Below, one piece after another: positions 32,210 to 43,030 of a DNA stretch of 64,000 nt (position 1 is its first letter; each line of letters opens with the position of its first letter). Location of the stretch: positions 48,253 through 112,252 of the forward strand of contig JANBPK010000820.1 in the NCBI GenBank assembly GCA_027579435.1, in the 5' to 3' direction. The notes under the pieces are model-generated. The model did no database searches, was not told the origin of the DNA, and saw only the letters and a program-made list of their open reading frames with translations. This stretch comes from Candolleomyces eurysporus (lineage: Eukaryota > Basidiomycota > Agaricomycetes > Agaricales > Psathyrellaceae). A program made the translations under genes and the position numbers.

Positions 32210-33195
32210 GCCTCAGTATTCCAAATTCTTTTTCGAGATTGTGACTGAAACGAACTCCTTCTGGTTGCGGTACTTCACGACCGTGACGATGGCGGTGGGC
32301 ATTTTTGTCTGGGATGCATTACTTGTAAGTGTGCCGCATCACATTGAGTAGGTCGCCAAGATCGTACTGATCTATTACGATGATGGCAGGCCTACCGATG
32401 CTAGTGAGTGAGGGCGGCCTACATGGTCTTTGCCAACTACAGACGGGTCGCTATTATCCCCGGGATTTTGTCTGTTTCTGCATTCAGTATGTCGTCTCAA
32501 GCTTCTGAAGCATCTCAAGCGTGACTCAGCTGGCCATTTTTGGTTGGATCACGATTACTCTGACCTCAGTCGTCTTCATGGTAGACGAGTTTGTCTTAGA
32601 CCTCGACAAGGACCGAACCACCAACCCCTTACCTACCGTTATGCAGATTTTAACAGTCTGCACCAACATCCTGTTCAGGGTACTCATCTCGTTCCACCTC
32701 TAGCATCGCGCTCGGCATGCTTTGTCCCAAAGGCTTCCGTCGGAATCCGTCCCGACTGTATACAGGAGTGGTCGCCATCTTGGCTGAATCTGCCATCCCA
32801 CTCACCCTGTTGGGGCAGCCGCACTCCAATTAATACCCTTCCCGAGGAATCAGATCGCAGCCCAAGCGCTCGTGGCCATATAACATCATCGGCGGTCTGT
32901 TCTATTCGCTCTGGGTAAGTTCTCAATGGAATCAGCCTCTTTTACTATAACACTGAGTTCTTATATTGATACTAACTGAACTCCGTGGACCCTATCACCC
33001 CATAATGATCATTTTCCGAGTTAACACTGGTCGATCTTGGCTGAGGCTTCACCGGTTTCCAATCCCATTAATTCGCCCACCAACGCACAGCCGAATCTGC
33101 ATTCTTCTCGTCACAACATCATCCGAGGAACTCTCCCGCGATTGTAGAGATTGCAACGCCAAGCAACCTTACCTTTGCGAGTTCAAAAGGTGATG
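32210..33195 (+). pseudogene. Broken multi-span membrane protein gene
   Basis: Pieces of a fungal seven-span membrane protein family lie in order but in different frames: FWLRYFTTVTMAVGIFVWDALL, YMVFANYRRVAIIPGILSVSAFS, QLAIFGWITITLTSVVFM, MQILTVCTNILFRVLISF, YTGVVAILAESAIPLTLLG, NIIGGLFYSLW and PIMIIFRVNTGRSW. In the intact family the TNxxxTxLIxxR, YTGVVAxLxESA and IxRVxxGRxW blocks fall in one frame. Here stops (TAG after FHL, TAA after LLGQPHSN) and at least one frameshift intervene, and I could not repair them with introns. No function is assigned. Confidence 0.55.
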
Positions 33196-33552
33196 GATTG
33201 TATGAGAAGTCCATGGCTTAGGATGTTGCTTTCACACAAAATATTCGGTGTAACGGGATACGTACAATCATCTTTTGAGATAAGTTGCAGCGTTTTGTAA
33301 TATGCATGGCTCCTTTTTCCGTGATTCTGAGCAGTTCTTTTATCAATCTTGGAAACACACACTGAACTGATCGGTGCCTATGTTGGGTCCTAGGTCCTAT
33401 GGAAAGATATTCCGAATATTTCAATGACAATCTTCACTGAGAGCAGTCTGACATTAATCAGAACAAAGGGGGGGGAACAAAACTTGGAATTTCACATCCA
33501 GCATGTGGTAGGAACGACAATCCCAGCATCCAAATGTAGTACCATCACTCCA

Positions 33553-34327
33553 TCACTCCTCCAAGCTTTGGCGAAACAGAAGGTCGCTACGCAAAGTGTA
33601 CTTTAATCCTTTGACGACATCCTCCCCGCTGTGCCAAAGACCTCTTTGTTGGAATATCAGCACCCTTCCTTTCTTCGGCTCAACATCATAGGCGCGTTTG
33701 GCACTCATGTCGTGGAATCGCGTTGCTCCTCCTTTCACATCATCATCCCCGAGATAAATCTGGATGGTAACTCTCGATTTACGTCCATCAGGGAGTTCCA
33801 GTTGACCATCACAATGTCCTCGGAAATACTGTCCTGAGCCATAGCGAAGGTAGCTGAGGCGCTCGTTCATGCTACCGATCAGCGTTAGAATTTTCGAAGC
33901 GCTGCTAGAAATTGTTGAAACTTGCTCACCCTACGAGTTTCCAGGTGCCTTGGAGGCGACCCGGGGGAGAAATCACCGTCTCCCAAGGACTGCCCGGCTT
34001 TATCTCGATCAGTTCTTGGACGTGAGGCAGAATGCGTTGGAAGATGACCGCTGCAGCGTCATGATCGAAGCGCAGGATTCTCTCGCTATTGCGATAGCTC
34101 GTGTCCACATATTGCTGATGTGCCTCCAAACCATAGTGGACAGCTGCTTGAGCCCATTTTGCGTCGGATTCCGCCAACGCAATCAGAGCCTCGCATTCTT
34201 CTGAGCTGAATAAATCATCAATGACTTTGGCGTAGGAACCATCATACTCGCGAGCCACAGGGGTGGCCGACCAGTCCAGAACGGGTGCCGGCTTCTGGTC
34301 TAGTCTCGGCTCGAAAGTCAGCTTCAT
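33553..34327 (-). CDS. Prolyl 4-hydroxylase-like 2OG-Fe(II) oxygenase
   Basis: About 235 residues in two exons joined by an intron at about 33870-33930 (LVG then MNERLSYLRYG). ATG 34327 (MKLTFEPRLDQKPAPVLDWS), stop 33553. The family layout is VIDDLFSSEECEALIALAE, TSYRNSERILRFD, then the double-stranded beta-helix: RYGSGQYFRGHCDGQLELPDG, VTIQIYLGDDDVKGGATRFHD, and FQQRGLWHSGEDVVKGLKYTLRSDLLF. Iron ligands are visible (HxD in HCD and the later His in WHSGE) as is the 2-oxoglutarate-binding Lys in GLKYTLRSD. There is no signal peptide, so a cytoplasmic or nuclear target is likely; the substrate is unknown. A broken tandem paralogue lies directly upstream. Confidence 0.87.
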
Positions 34328-34710
34328 GGGGTTGGGCTTGGTAGATGAAAGAACGAGGACAGAAGGCGATGATCTGTACTGAGTGTTGACTGTCCTTTAT
34401 ATCCTTGGCCCATTATAGCATTTATGTAACACAGCCTCTTGATTCTGTGTGACTCCGAGTCGCGACCAGAGAAAGCCTTCAACGGTCCCGCTTTGGCTGT
34501 AAACGGCGCTATGTTTGAGTGGCCGGCTGAACAGACCTGCACAGCAACTTGGGCGCTGTGAGAACGTTATGAGCTTTGTGGGTGAAGTCGACGACAACCG
34601 TCCTGCAGTGACCGAGTTCCAGTTGTGGAGTCGGAGCCTCAGGTGCTTTACGATTGAGGTCGCGAAGCCGAGGCGCCTGGTTCATAGCGTTGAAGACTGT
34701 TTCCAACGAT

Positions 34711-35651
34711 CTATTCATCGACCTGAAAAAACATAGAGTCACTTCGCATTGGGTACTTTGTCCTTTTCACCTCCTTTTCACCACCTTTTCACCGGTATGC
34801 GAGATAGGATATTGCCGGAATATCAGAACCTTCTTTGGCTTCGGTTCAAGGTCGATATAGTGCTGTCCACTACTATCGCGAACCCTTGTTGCCCCTCCTT
34901 CGACCTCGCTCTCTACAAGATGGAAATGGATCGTTACTCTCGAACTGCGCCTATCCTCGAGCTCGACAAGAGTATCAATATGTTCTCCAAAGAACTGTTC
35001 TAGTCCATAACGGAGGAAGCTGGGCGGTTTGTTGGCCCTGATATTTTGAATGAGGTGCCACAAGCCAAGGTCCAATTCTAATAGATGTATCCCTAGAAAG
35101 AAGAGAGCTCACCTAGCAAGCCTCCATACACCCGTCTCTTTGAGGTACCAATGTTCTCAATGACCCCTCGCCATGAATCCCCCAGTTTGATCTCGAATAG
35201 CTCAGGACGTAAGGAAGCAGCCTTTGGTATATCTGCTCTGCCGCGTCCTGGTCGAACCTGAGAATCCTTTCGCTATAGCGAAAGCTGGTATCTATGTACG
35301 TGTCGTTCGGCCCCATGCCAAAGTTGATGAAGCCTGGTGTGTCCATTCTTTGTCCGACTCTGCCAGCGCGATGAGGGCGGCGTATTCTTCTGGAGCGAGC
35401 ATGTCGTCGATGATCTTGACGTAACAACAGCCTTCGTACCCCAGAAAGCGGTGTTGTGACTCGTCGAGGGTTGGCGCTTCTGGGTCCCAGACGGAATGTG
35501 ATCAAGCGTGTGAAGGACGGAATGTCAATGTCTGAGCGTCAACTCTCGTCAACTTCTTGAGGCTATGAACATGCATAGCCCTCGCGACGTCCGAGCTTAT
35601 GGGACTGAGAGAAACGTCGGCCAGTGTGGGATCTGTTGGTGTCGTGACCAT
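34711..35651 (-). pseudogene. Broken prolyl 4-hydroxylase-like paralogue
   Basis: Same family as the neighbouring intact gene but with several lesions. Conserved pieces are VKIIDDMLAPEEYAALIALAE, DTSFRYSERILRFDQDAAE, PELFEIKLGDSW, FFGEHIDTLVELED, EVEGGATRVRD, ISHTGEKVV and KYPMRSDSMFFQ. Lesions: an in-frame TGA at 35502-35504, frame changes near 35340 and near 35215, and near the end an 11-bp unit (CCTTTTCACCN on the plus strand) repeated three times at 34762-34794, which shifts the frame and creates a premature TGA. HxD (HID) and the distal His are still there. The intron position equals that of the intact gene, so this arose by tandem duplication. Confidence 0.75.
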
Positions 35652-36155
35652 GACTATTATGGTTGATGGGTGAACAAGGTAACAGATGCAGAATGTTTTG
35701 AACACCGAGTGAGCGCCCAGCAAGCGCCTGATCCTGACATGAAAACTCCACTTTTAACAGGCACGGATAACTATTATTTGAAGATGCTAGTATGTACATT
35801 GAGAACGATGGAAAGCAACATGGGAAATGCGAAAACTGGGTGTACGGTACGAGCGTCGCCTCTAATCTACCAGAAAAAGTCCATGGACCCCGCGCACGTA
35901 CACAATTCATTGCACCTAAAACAAAGAGCGACGACTGGTAGAATCGTCATGAACATGATCGAAAAGAGACTCGGAGATTGACATGTGTAGCTATAAACGA
36001 CAGTAAAAATACAGTGTCAGCGAGAGGAATAGATGGTCGCAAGTGATTAAATAGTTGTTAGGCATACAAGTTAATGTTGGTGGAGCAGTGAGGGGGGCTT
36101 AAAGTTGGTGTCAATGCTAGTGTACAGAGGCCCCATTAGATGAAAATAAATATGT
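35652..36155. other. Intergenic, about 500 bp
   Basis: Upstream flank of the broken hydroxylase gene and 3' flank of the nucleotidyltransferase-like gene. Short frames on both strands (35670-35981 plus and 35563-35910 minus) show no recognisable family. Confidence 0.35.
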
Positions 36156-38951
36156 TTAATACAAGTCGAGAGATGAATGATTGCGTTGCAAAGATTGAGA
36201 GTGAGATTGTCGATGCTGATATTCTTGTCGAAAATAGGACTGCTGTTGTTGCTGTTGCTGTTGCTGGAAACGTGACAAAGAGTGGTATTGCTCCTGCGTT
36301 GGGGTCTGCAGAAATTCGTCGGGAGGTACAAACGGCGACGTTGGTCGTGTTTCAGGTTGTGGGGTTACTGCCATACTCGGTTTGGAAGTATGCCGCGATT
36401 GCGGTTTCGGTTGGGGTATCGATGACATTCGAGGCTCGGGCATGGACATCGTTGCCGGAACGCGCCCAGATCCTTGCATCCCAGGGTATGTAGAGACGAA
36501 TTCTGGAGGTGGTAAGCCCACTGGTCGAGGGGTTGGGGACAATTCTAGGGGGGTTGGTACGGGAGGCACAAAGGGTGTTTGGCCCTCTGGCATTCTGGGA
36601 GGACGATCCTTTGGTGAAGAGCCCGAGGCGTACGCCTGGTTTGGGATGGGATAGGGATGGCCGAGTTTTGGTGGACTGGGCTGTACTTGCTGAGGGGCAT
36701 ACATTGACCAAGGGCCTTGATTACTAGGATGGGAGTGGCTTCGAGGGTGAGAGTAATCGTATCCGGAATCATCGCCGTCATCGTCGTCGTCCTCCTCCAG
36801 ATCGCTCCCACTGTCATCGTCACCGACGGGAGACCCATGTTCCCTGGGGGCGTTCCACTTGTTGGCACGGCCTCTCTCCCTCTCCTTCTGCCGCTCCTTC
36901 TCTTTCTCCTTCTTTCTCTTATCCTTCTTCTTCTTCGACTTATCCGACGCCTTGGGGCTCGATCTCATAGGAGGCCCGGTTGCTGGCTTCGGTGCGTAGC
37001 TATACATGCCGGGTACAGCTTGGGGTGGGTGGTGGTACTGCGAGTGCAACATTTGACCGATTGACTGGTCAAGGCTCTGGAGACTCGCTAGACCGGGTCC
37101 GTGGTGATCCGGTGGTGCTTGTCCGGCATAGAAACCCCAAGGAGAGGTGGGCCGTGAGCCATAGCCCATTGCCGTGTTATACGATGGAGGAGGTGAGGGA
37201 CTTTGTGTTGAAGAGAGACTCTGCCGAGCCTTCGCCTTCTTCCTAGCCTTCCGCGCAGCAGCAGCAGCAATATCTTGAGTGTGCCTTGCCACCGTAAAGT
37301 CTGCGGGATCATGGAAATGTGGAATCNGGGGGGACGAAAAACTTGTCAGACTTCTCGTCGCTTGGGATGAACAGTCCTTCCGGAGGAGTGCCGTGAGGGC
37401 TGGGGTTGAGGCTGCTACTTTGAGAATGGCGTCCAACTTGGATAAATCCTGGTGCCCCACTGGGCCAGGTAGGTTTCCAACCATCCCCACCATGCTCCCC
37501 ACCGACCACCTCCCCACCGCCCATAGCAGCAAGCGGAGAAACTCGACGGTCCGATGGGGGAGTGAAAGCGACATTGACAGATGACCAGGCGGATTCAGCC
37601 AAACTGCTGCTCGGATTTGCCGCCTCGTTCCCCTCCCATTGAGCCACCATTTGGATCGCATGCTCCAGGCGTTCGTTGAGTTTGTGCAGGCGCGTAACAT
37701 CGTACTGCGAATATCCCATCGCCCAGCAGTTCGCAAACAACCATTCTCGGAGAGTTTCGACGGACCACTTCGTATTTGAAAGAATCGTTCCATTTCTGTA
37801 TGAAAAGAACAAGATGTCAGAATCTATTCACCGATACAGTCGCGATGAGTCATTCGCGGTTCCCCCTCCATCACGCGACAGCCCATGTCCGAAAGTGTGC
37901 GATCAGGTGAACACTGTGACGGAAAACCACTTCGGGCTAGCCCGAGCATCCAGCTAATACGAAGCCTAAGCCCGATCAGGAAGCTTCCAGGCAGAACAAT
38001 GGAATCGGAGGTCTTATCGAAGTTGATGCCGACAGCACCATGAGCTCGTGCGTGGGTCGAAGAACAGCCCACGCCCACAGAGAAACATGTTCCCTGCAAA
38101 GGGCGCTCTGACCTAGCTGATGAAACACTCGGGAAACAGAACCATGGGAAAAGCAGCACACCGATGCGATGTAACAGAAGAATCGGTGACTCACCTCAGG
38201 AGTAAAGAAATGTCAGCGGCATCCTGTTTCGAATAACGAACGAGCTTGAGGGATACGGCCCAGAACGGAGTAACGCTGATCAGTGTCAGCATTCCGTTCG
38301 GCGAGCGGAAGATAGTGTGCAGTTCAATGTTGTTGGGCTGAACTGACGCATGGTAAATAGGGTCGTAGGTGACGCCGTTTGGGCTATGAGTGGAGTTGAG
38401 AGTCATATCTTCAACATGATAGAACGGTTGACTCACGCAGTTGCCATGGGCAAAGCGATGTCAGCATCGCTATTCATCCAGTCCGCACCCAGGTTGAAAT
38501 GTCGAGCGGTGGCTAGGATACACTCCTTGAGCTTGCCAGCGGCGTTCGAAACTTGTACCTGCGCCATCTCAATGGTGAACGATCGATGGATGTAGTCCAC
38601 ATCGCGGGTCTTTGTTCGATGGGGAAGGTCGGGCAAGAATTTGTGTTGCTGCCGAGACAGTTCGTAGAGCCTCGGATGGAGGAGCATGCACGCTCCCCCG
38701 TGGACGACCAGTCGGAACGGGCGACGGTCGAAAGCCGTTTCGAGAAGTTGGGAAAAGTAGGTAAGAACGGTAATCAATCGCTCGCGATCGAGGTCGATGT
38801 CATTCCGCGGTCGTATAGGGGGCAAGGCGTATGGGCTGGACGCCGTGGCATGGTGTTGCGCATGAAGGTGGGGCGGTGGTGACGCTACCATCATCTGGGG
38901 CAATGTGGGCCATGTATGGGCCGACTGGGGCCCAAGAGTAAGCGTCGACAT
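36156..38951 (-). CDS. AbiEii/DUF6036-like nucleotidyltransferase-fold protein with long disordered tail
   Basis: ATG 38951 (MSTLTLGPQSAHTW), stop 36156; three exons. First intron joins ATA to PNGVTYDPIYHAS; the second (37804-38189, about 386 nt) joins LLLR to NGTILSNTKW. The N-terminal 260 residues contain RLVVHGGACMLLHPRL (residues about 80-95), TKTRDVDYIHR (about 113-122) and FWAVSLKLVRYSKQDAADISLLLR. The GG, DVD and LKL...R...D-x2-DI order resembles nucleotidyltransferases of the AbiEii and DUF6036 type, which transfer nucleotides to RNA or protein in bacterial systems; this match is by motif only. Then WLFANCWAMGYSQYDVTRL. The remaining 500 residues are low-complexity: Ser/Pro-rich, a KKKKDKRKKEKEKERQKERERGR stretch (given in part), DDDDDGDD, and a Q9 run. 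A frame slip at N 37327 in a G run is probably a sequencing gap. Confidence 0.65.
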
Positions 38952-39690
38952 GTAGAACGCTGAGGAAAGGTTGAGGGTTGGCCAAACTTCAGACTCGAAG
39001 GTGGCAGTACGAGGTCAGGGTTTAAGTTTAAATGAGTGGTAGAGGTGGGAAGCGAAATTAAAGTTGGAGTCAAGATGACGAGGCGCTATGGAGTCGGGAG
39101 GATTTATACGAAGACTAGACGACCAGAAATAGTGGAGTCGGGGGCACTGGCAAAGACGGTGACTGGCAACGTCTGGTCCTAGCTGCTTTGTCAACCTGTC
39201 TCCCTTTCGTGGTCACAGAAAACCGTGGGTGTCGGGTGTGTGCTCTGTATGTTTGAGAACCACTTATATCAACGTCAGAGAAGAAACGAATAAGGCAGAA
39301 TGTCCAGTCAGACCTCACCTCGTTGCGAAAACGTGCACAATCTCATGTATGGTTCAGACGCTCGACGTCCACATGAGAGGAATGAACAAAAGGCAGGTGA
39401 TGACGCTCAGCACAGCTTTGGAGCCGGAATTGCGGAAGACGGACGCTATTGATGTTGCTGCCCTTTTTCGTTGACTCGACAATAGGCGAATCCAAACCGA
39501 TGCCAGCTCAGAGCGGACAGCAATAGTTAATAGATAGGTGCACAAAGAGAAGTAAATAAGAGGCACGAGTCAGGAGATCTGGTGTGTCTATGTTTTCAGT
39601 CAGGAATCAAATTGGGAAGATAAGCTCTAGAAATGGATAAGTACAAGATTACGAACGGTGGGGTACTTATAGATAGCTTCTCGAAATCAA
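38952..39690. other. Intergenic, about 740 bp
   Basis: Shared flank: promoter of the nucleotidyltransferase-like gene (38952-39100) and 3' flank of the AIFM2-like gene (39550-39690). Small frames such as plus 39229-39474 have no recognisable family. Confidence 0.4.
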
Positions 39691-41543
39691 TTAAGGAATC
39701 ATATCTTCGTCTTTTTCGACCTTGATCCCAAATAATGGCCACACTGAGGAAGCATACAGATCATCGGCCCCGTCAGTCTTCACTCCGATAGTAGGACCGA
39801 CTTGGTATACGCTCTTTGTCTGCAAAACTGCGATCAATGTGGGCACAGAAAATCCACAAAGGATTCACTTACAAGACCAAGCGATACCTTGATAGCAGGC
39901 GGACTAGGTTTATACTCATCCAAAGGTATATCTCCGCCTTGAACAAGCTTGATGATGTTTTTGGCAGCGAGATCAGCCTGGATTGAAATTAGTATCAAGT
40001 CGAAAACTAAGAAAATGAATTACCTGGTAGTACGCGTTATGACCAGCCGCGATAGCACCAAAGGCATCCGCTGCGTCCCCGACAACNAAAAATGTTGGAG
40101 TACGTGCTAGAGGCTGCCTTCGGACGCGACGACTCCTTGAGGGAGAGCGATGCATCGACAGCCGACGCAAGCTGCGCCTCTGCCGGCGCAGTAGTAAGCT
40201 GCATGGTGCGCTGCACGTAGGCCTGCTTATTCGTTGGGTTGATTGTTGCAGGGTCCATTGCGGCCAAGATGGCAGTGTTCGGTGCTTGCCCGGTGCACAA
40301 CAGCTGTACGAAAATTAGTTAAGTTGCCTCAAATGCACTCTGCGTATTCTCGCACCAGAAGGTCCGCAGCAATTTCCCGTCCCTTTTCGGTGCGCACAAT
40401 CCGTCGTCCTTGACTATTCACTGCCTTCCCGCTGCGCGTCTGTTCATCTATCGAAGACATGTCAAGACGTTCACCCAGAATCAGATTGATACCCTGAAGC
40501 TCCATCGTCTTCCGAACTGACAGATGGGGACGGAGATCAGCACACCATTTCACACTAGCCTGATCTCACGCACTCTCATCATGCATTGCTTGGTCAAACT
40601 TGGGCAAAAGCTGCAGCCTCGAGTGAAGTAATGTGACCTGCTTTTCGGGATACACAGCTTTGATGTCTGTAGCAAATTCTATTAAAAGGAACAGATAAGC
40701 GCTCAGCGCCAAAGGAATGCGGGGGCCACGAGGTACGTACGAATTCCCAGAGCTCCTCCTCCAACGACCAAAACCGTTGGTGAGGCTTCGATGACTTTCT
40801 GTCGCTCCTTGAGCCATAGGGTTCCATCTGTTTTGAACCCGTTGTACACCCAAGGCTTATGGTCCACAGCTTTCACTGACGCTCGAGGATCCCGACCCCA
40901 CAAATCCAATGGGGCAGGGAGATGGGCGCCAAGGGCGTAGATCGCATAGTCAAAGGCGATCTCCGTTGTAGGTATGCCCAACTCTGGATGGGGTTCGGAA
41001 ATGGTGACATAGTGCGGTCGTAGACGTACAACCTGTGTCTTCAACACCATGTGAGTGGGCTTTTGCTTTTCATCCTCGTGGAACACATTTGTATAAGGGA
41101 TGACTACGGTCGAGCGGCATCAGCGTGGGGACTTCCAAGGGCAAAAGAGGTGGTTGGAAGACTCACAGGCCTTGTATTCGTGTCCGGGCAGTACGGCAAA
41201 CCTCGGCATAACATACACATCTTCGAATCCATGTCAGAATCGAACCACATCTAGTTGAGAATACTTCCTCCACTCACGGTTCGCGTGCCTGCGAAGAAAT
41301 GTTAGGTCGGAGTATAGCTATCGAACAGAAGGAAAGAACTCACGAGTTTCGGTCAATCACAATCACTTTCCAGTCTTCTGGTAGGCCTCCGGCCAATACC
41401 TGGGCAGCTTTGGCGCCTATCGGACGTTCAGTGAGCGCCCGACATTACATAAATTCTGTTCTTAAGCCCAACTTACCTCCATAGGCCGCCCCCAGCACAA
41501 CGACAGTCTTCGTCTCTTCAGTAGGAGCAACACCACCGCCCAT
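39691..41543 (-). CDS. AIFM2/FSP1-type FAD/NAD(P)H oxidoreductase
   Basis: Pyridine-nucleotide-disulfide oxidoreductase of the apoptosis-inducing-factor-like 2 group, which reduces quinones with NAD(P)H. ATG 41541-41543 (MGGGVAPTEETKTVVVLGAAYGG), stop TAA 39691-39693 (EDEDMIP). The N-terminal Rossmann fold has VVVLGAAYGG and KVIVIDRN; the NAD fold has TVLVVGGGALGIQFATDIKAVYPEKQVTLLHS; the C-terminal FAD site is NIFVVGDAADAFGAIAAGHNAYYQ. At least six introns; the joins MHDEI-RKTMELQG and AADL-LLCTGQAPNT restore the frame. The N-terminal myristoylation-type MGGG is interesting because animal FSP1 is N-myristoylated, but the residue at position 6 (A) is not Ser/Thr, so this is only suggestive. 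Confidence 0.85.
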
Positions 41544-43030
41544 TTGGTCTGAGCGTCGAAGTTATCAGATAAAGCGTGTGGCGTCCGATGGGGAGATGGA
41601 GAATATATACAGCTGGCGGCAACATTCGGATCAGTAAGGAAAGTAATCTGATAAGATCTCTGACGTATGGGTCCTCGTTATGTGACTAAGAACTGACCAA
41701 TTGGGGGCTCTCTGCTCCAGGGCCCAGATTCCACTGGCGTAGTTTGCCTACATGCGACGAGACCGACGATTTGCGAGGCTCGGCGTACGCTATTGGTAAG
41801 AAACCCCCTTTTCAGCGATCAGGATTGAAATTACGAGAGTGCACGGACCACCCAAACGGCTGACCATACTAACACCGCCCTCCTCCGACAAACCCAGCCT
41901 TATTTCGAGTCGCGTAATTGTGAGTTTTAGGCCGGAAGGTCACAGGCAAGGAGGCCCCTGCAGCCCAGTGCAGCCCTTGTCACATCCGAGTCCATCAAGT
42001 CTCGAGGACTCCGAGGATGGTAGACCGGTTACCGGTGGTCTACGAGGATGGTAAGCGGTGGTCTGCATCGCTTGCGACGGCCCGCCATCCCACCCACTCT
42101 CACCCATTTCGAGCAGAACAGCTGGCACAGGCAGGCACAGGCGACCATGAGGACCCGGACCATGAGGGGGCGTTGCAACAATATGCCCGGCCAGGCAGGC
42201 ACCTGATGATTATATTCTGATCTCCTCTGATGGATTGCTGCTGCTTTGGGTTGCTGCATGTGCGTACAATCCATCCCGCCAGGCCCTAGTTCTCAGTCAA
42301 GTGTAACTGGGATATATACTTACTGAGCCTCGTACTCGTAGCCCAGCGCCGGACCGCCTGATTTTTTATCGGCTGAAGGATGAGGACAGGCTAGGCGATG
42401 TCAGTCTTCACGGAGGTATGCGCAGAGGTTTCCGGTGTCTATCCCTTCTCCGAGTCCAGACTATCGGACCTCGCCGCCTGCGTTTCATGTGGGTGACCTT
42501 GTTGCCTTGGTCCCCAGCTTGATCGCGTGTACGGTGCCTCCATGATGACGCACTTTCTGGGCAAGGGTACTCGATAAGTAGTTCCGCATCAGCTCCGGTG
42601 TACATAGCAGTCCGATGAAAACGTTCAAGAACAAGAAAGGCGCTAGGAGACCTGCCAGCATCCATCTGATTAGTAGATACAAAAGGATAATAATACAGTG
42701 ATCTGTTGTGGTGCGCAACTGATAGAAATAAATGGTTTAATTTATGCGAAATGGGGGGAGAACAACACTGGGAATAGATCGTACAGTATATGTAGTGATA
42801 ACTTGAGGGGAAACTGAGAAGCAAACTGTCCCAGATAGATCCTAGTAGGGTAGTATATGGTACGAATTGTGGAGAAAGATTGAATGAACAGGCTGCGGAC
42901 TTTCAGTGGCTCGAGTTCAGGAGAAGCGTTGCGTTCCTTAGCGGCGAAAAAGAGGTTGATGGAGAAGCTGATACGGAACCAAGTCGAAGGTCGCGTGGGC
43001 GGAGTATAGGGGTGGGATCTTGTAAGGGGC
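41544..43030. other. Intergenic region with small inverted repeat
   Basis: About 1.5 kb. GTAGACC at 42020-42026 and GGTCTAC at 42037-42043 form a short hairpin, inside a direct repeat of CGAGGATGGTA (42013-42023 and 42043-42053). A CAGGCACAGG-rich stretch follows at 42130-42150. Open frames here (for example plus 42880-43104) have no known domain. No RNA gene was recognised. Confidence 0.4.

Noticed and set aside
36240..36300. CAG/CTG repeat tract (Q9) as a microsatellite of special note
   Set aside because: It encodes part of the Gln-rich tail in frame and is of ordinary length for fungal proteins.
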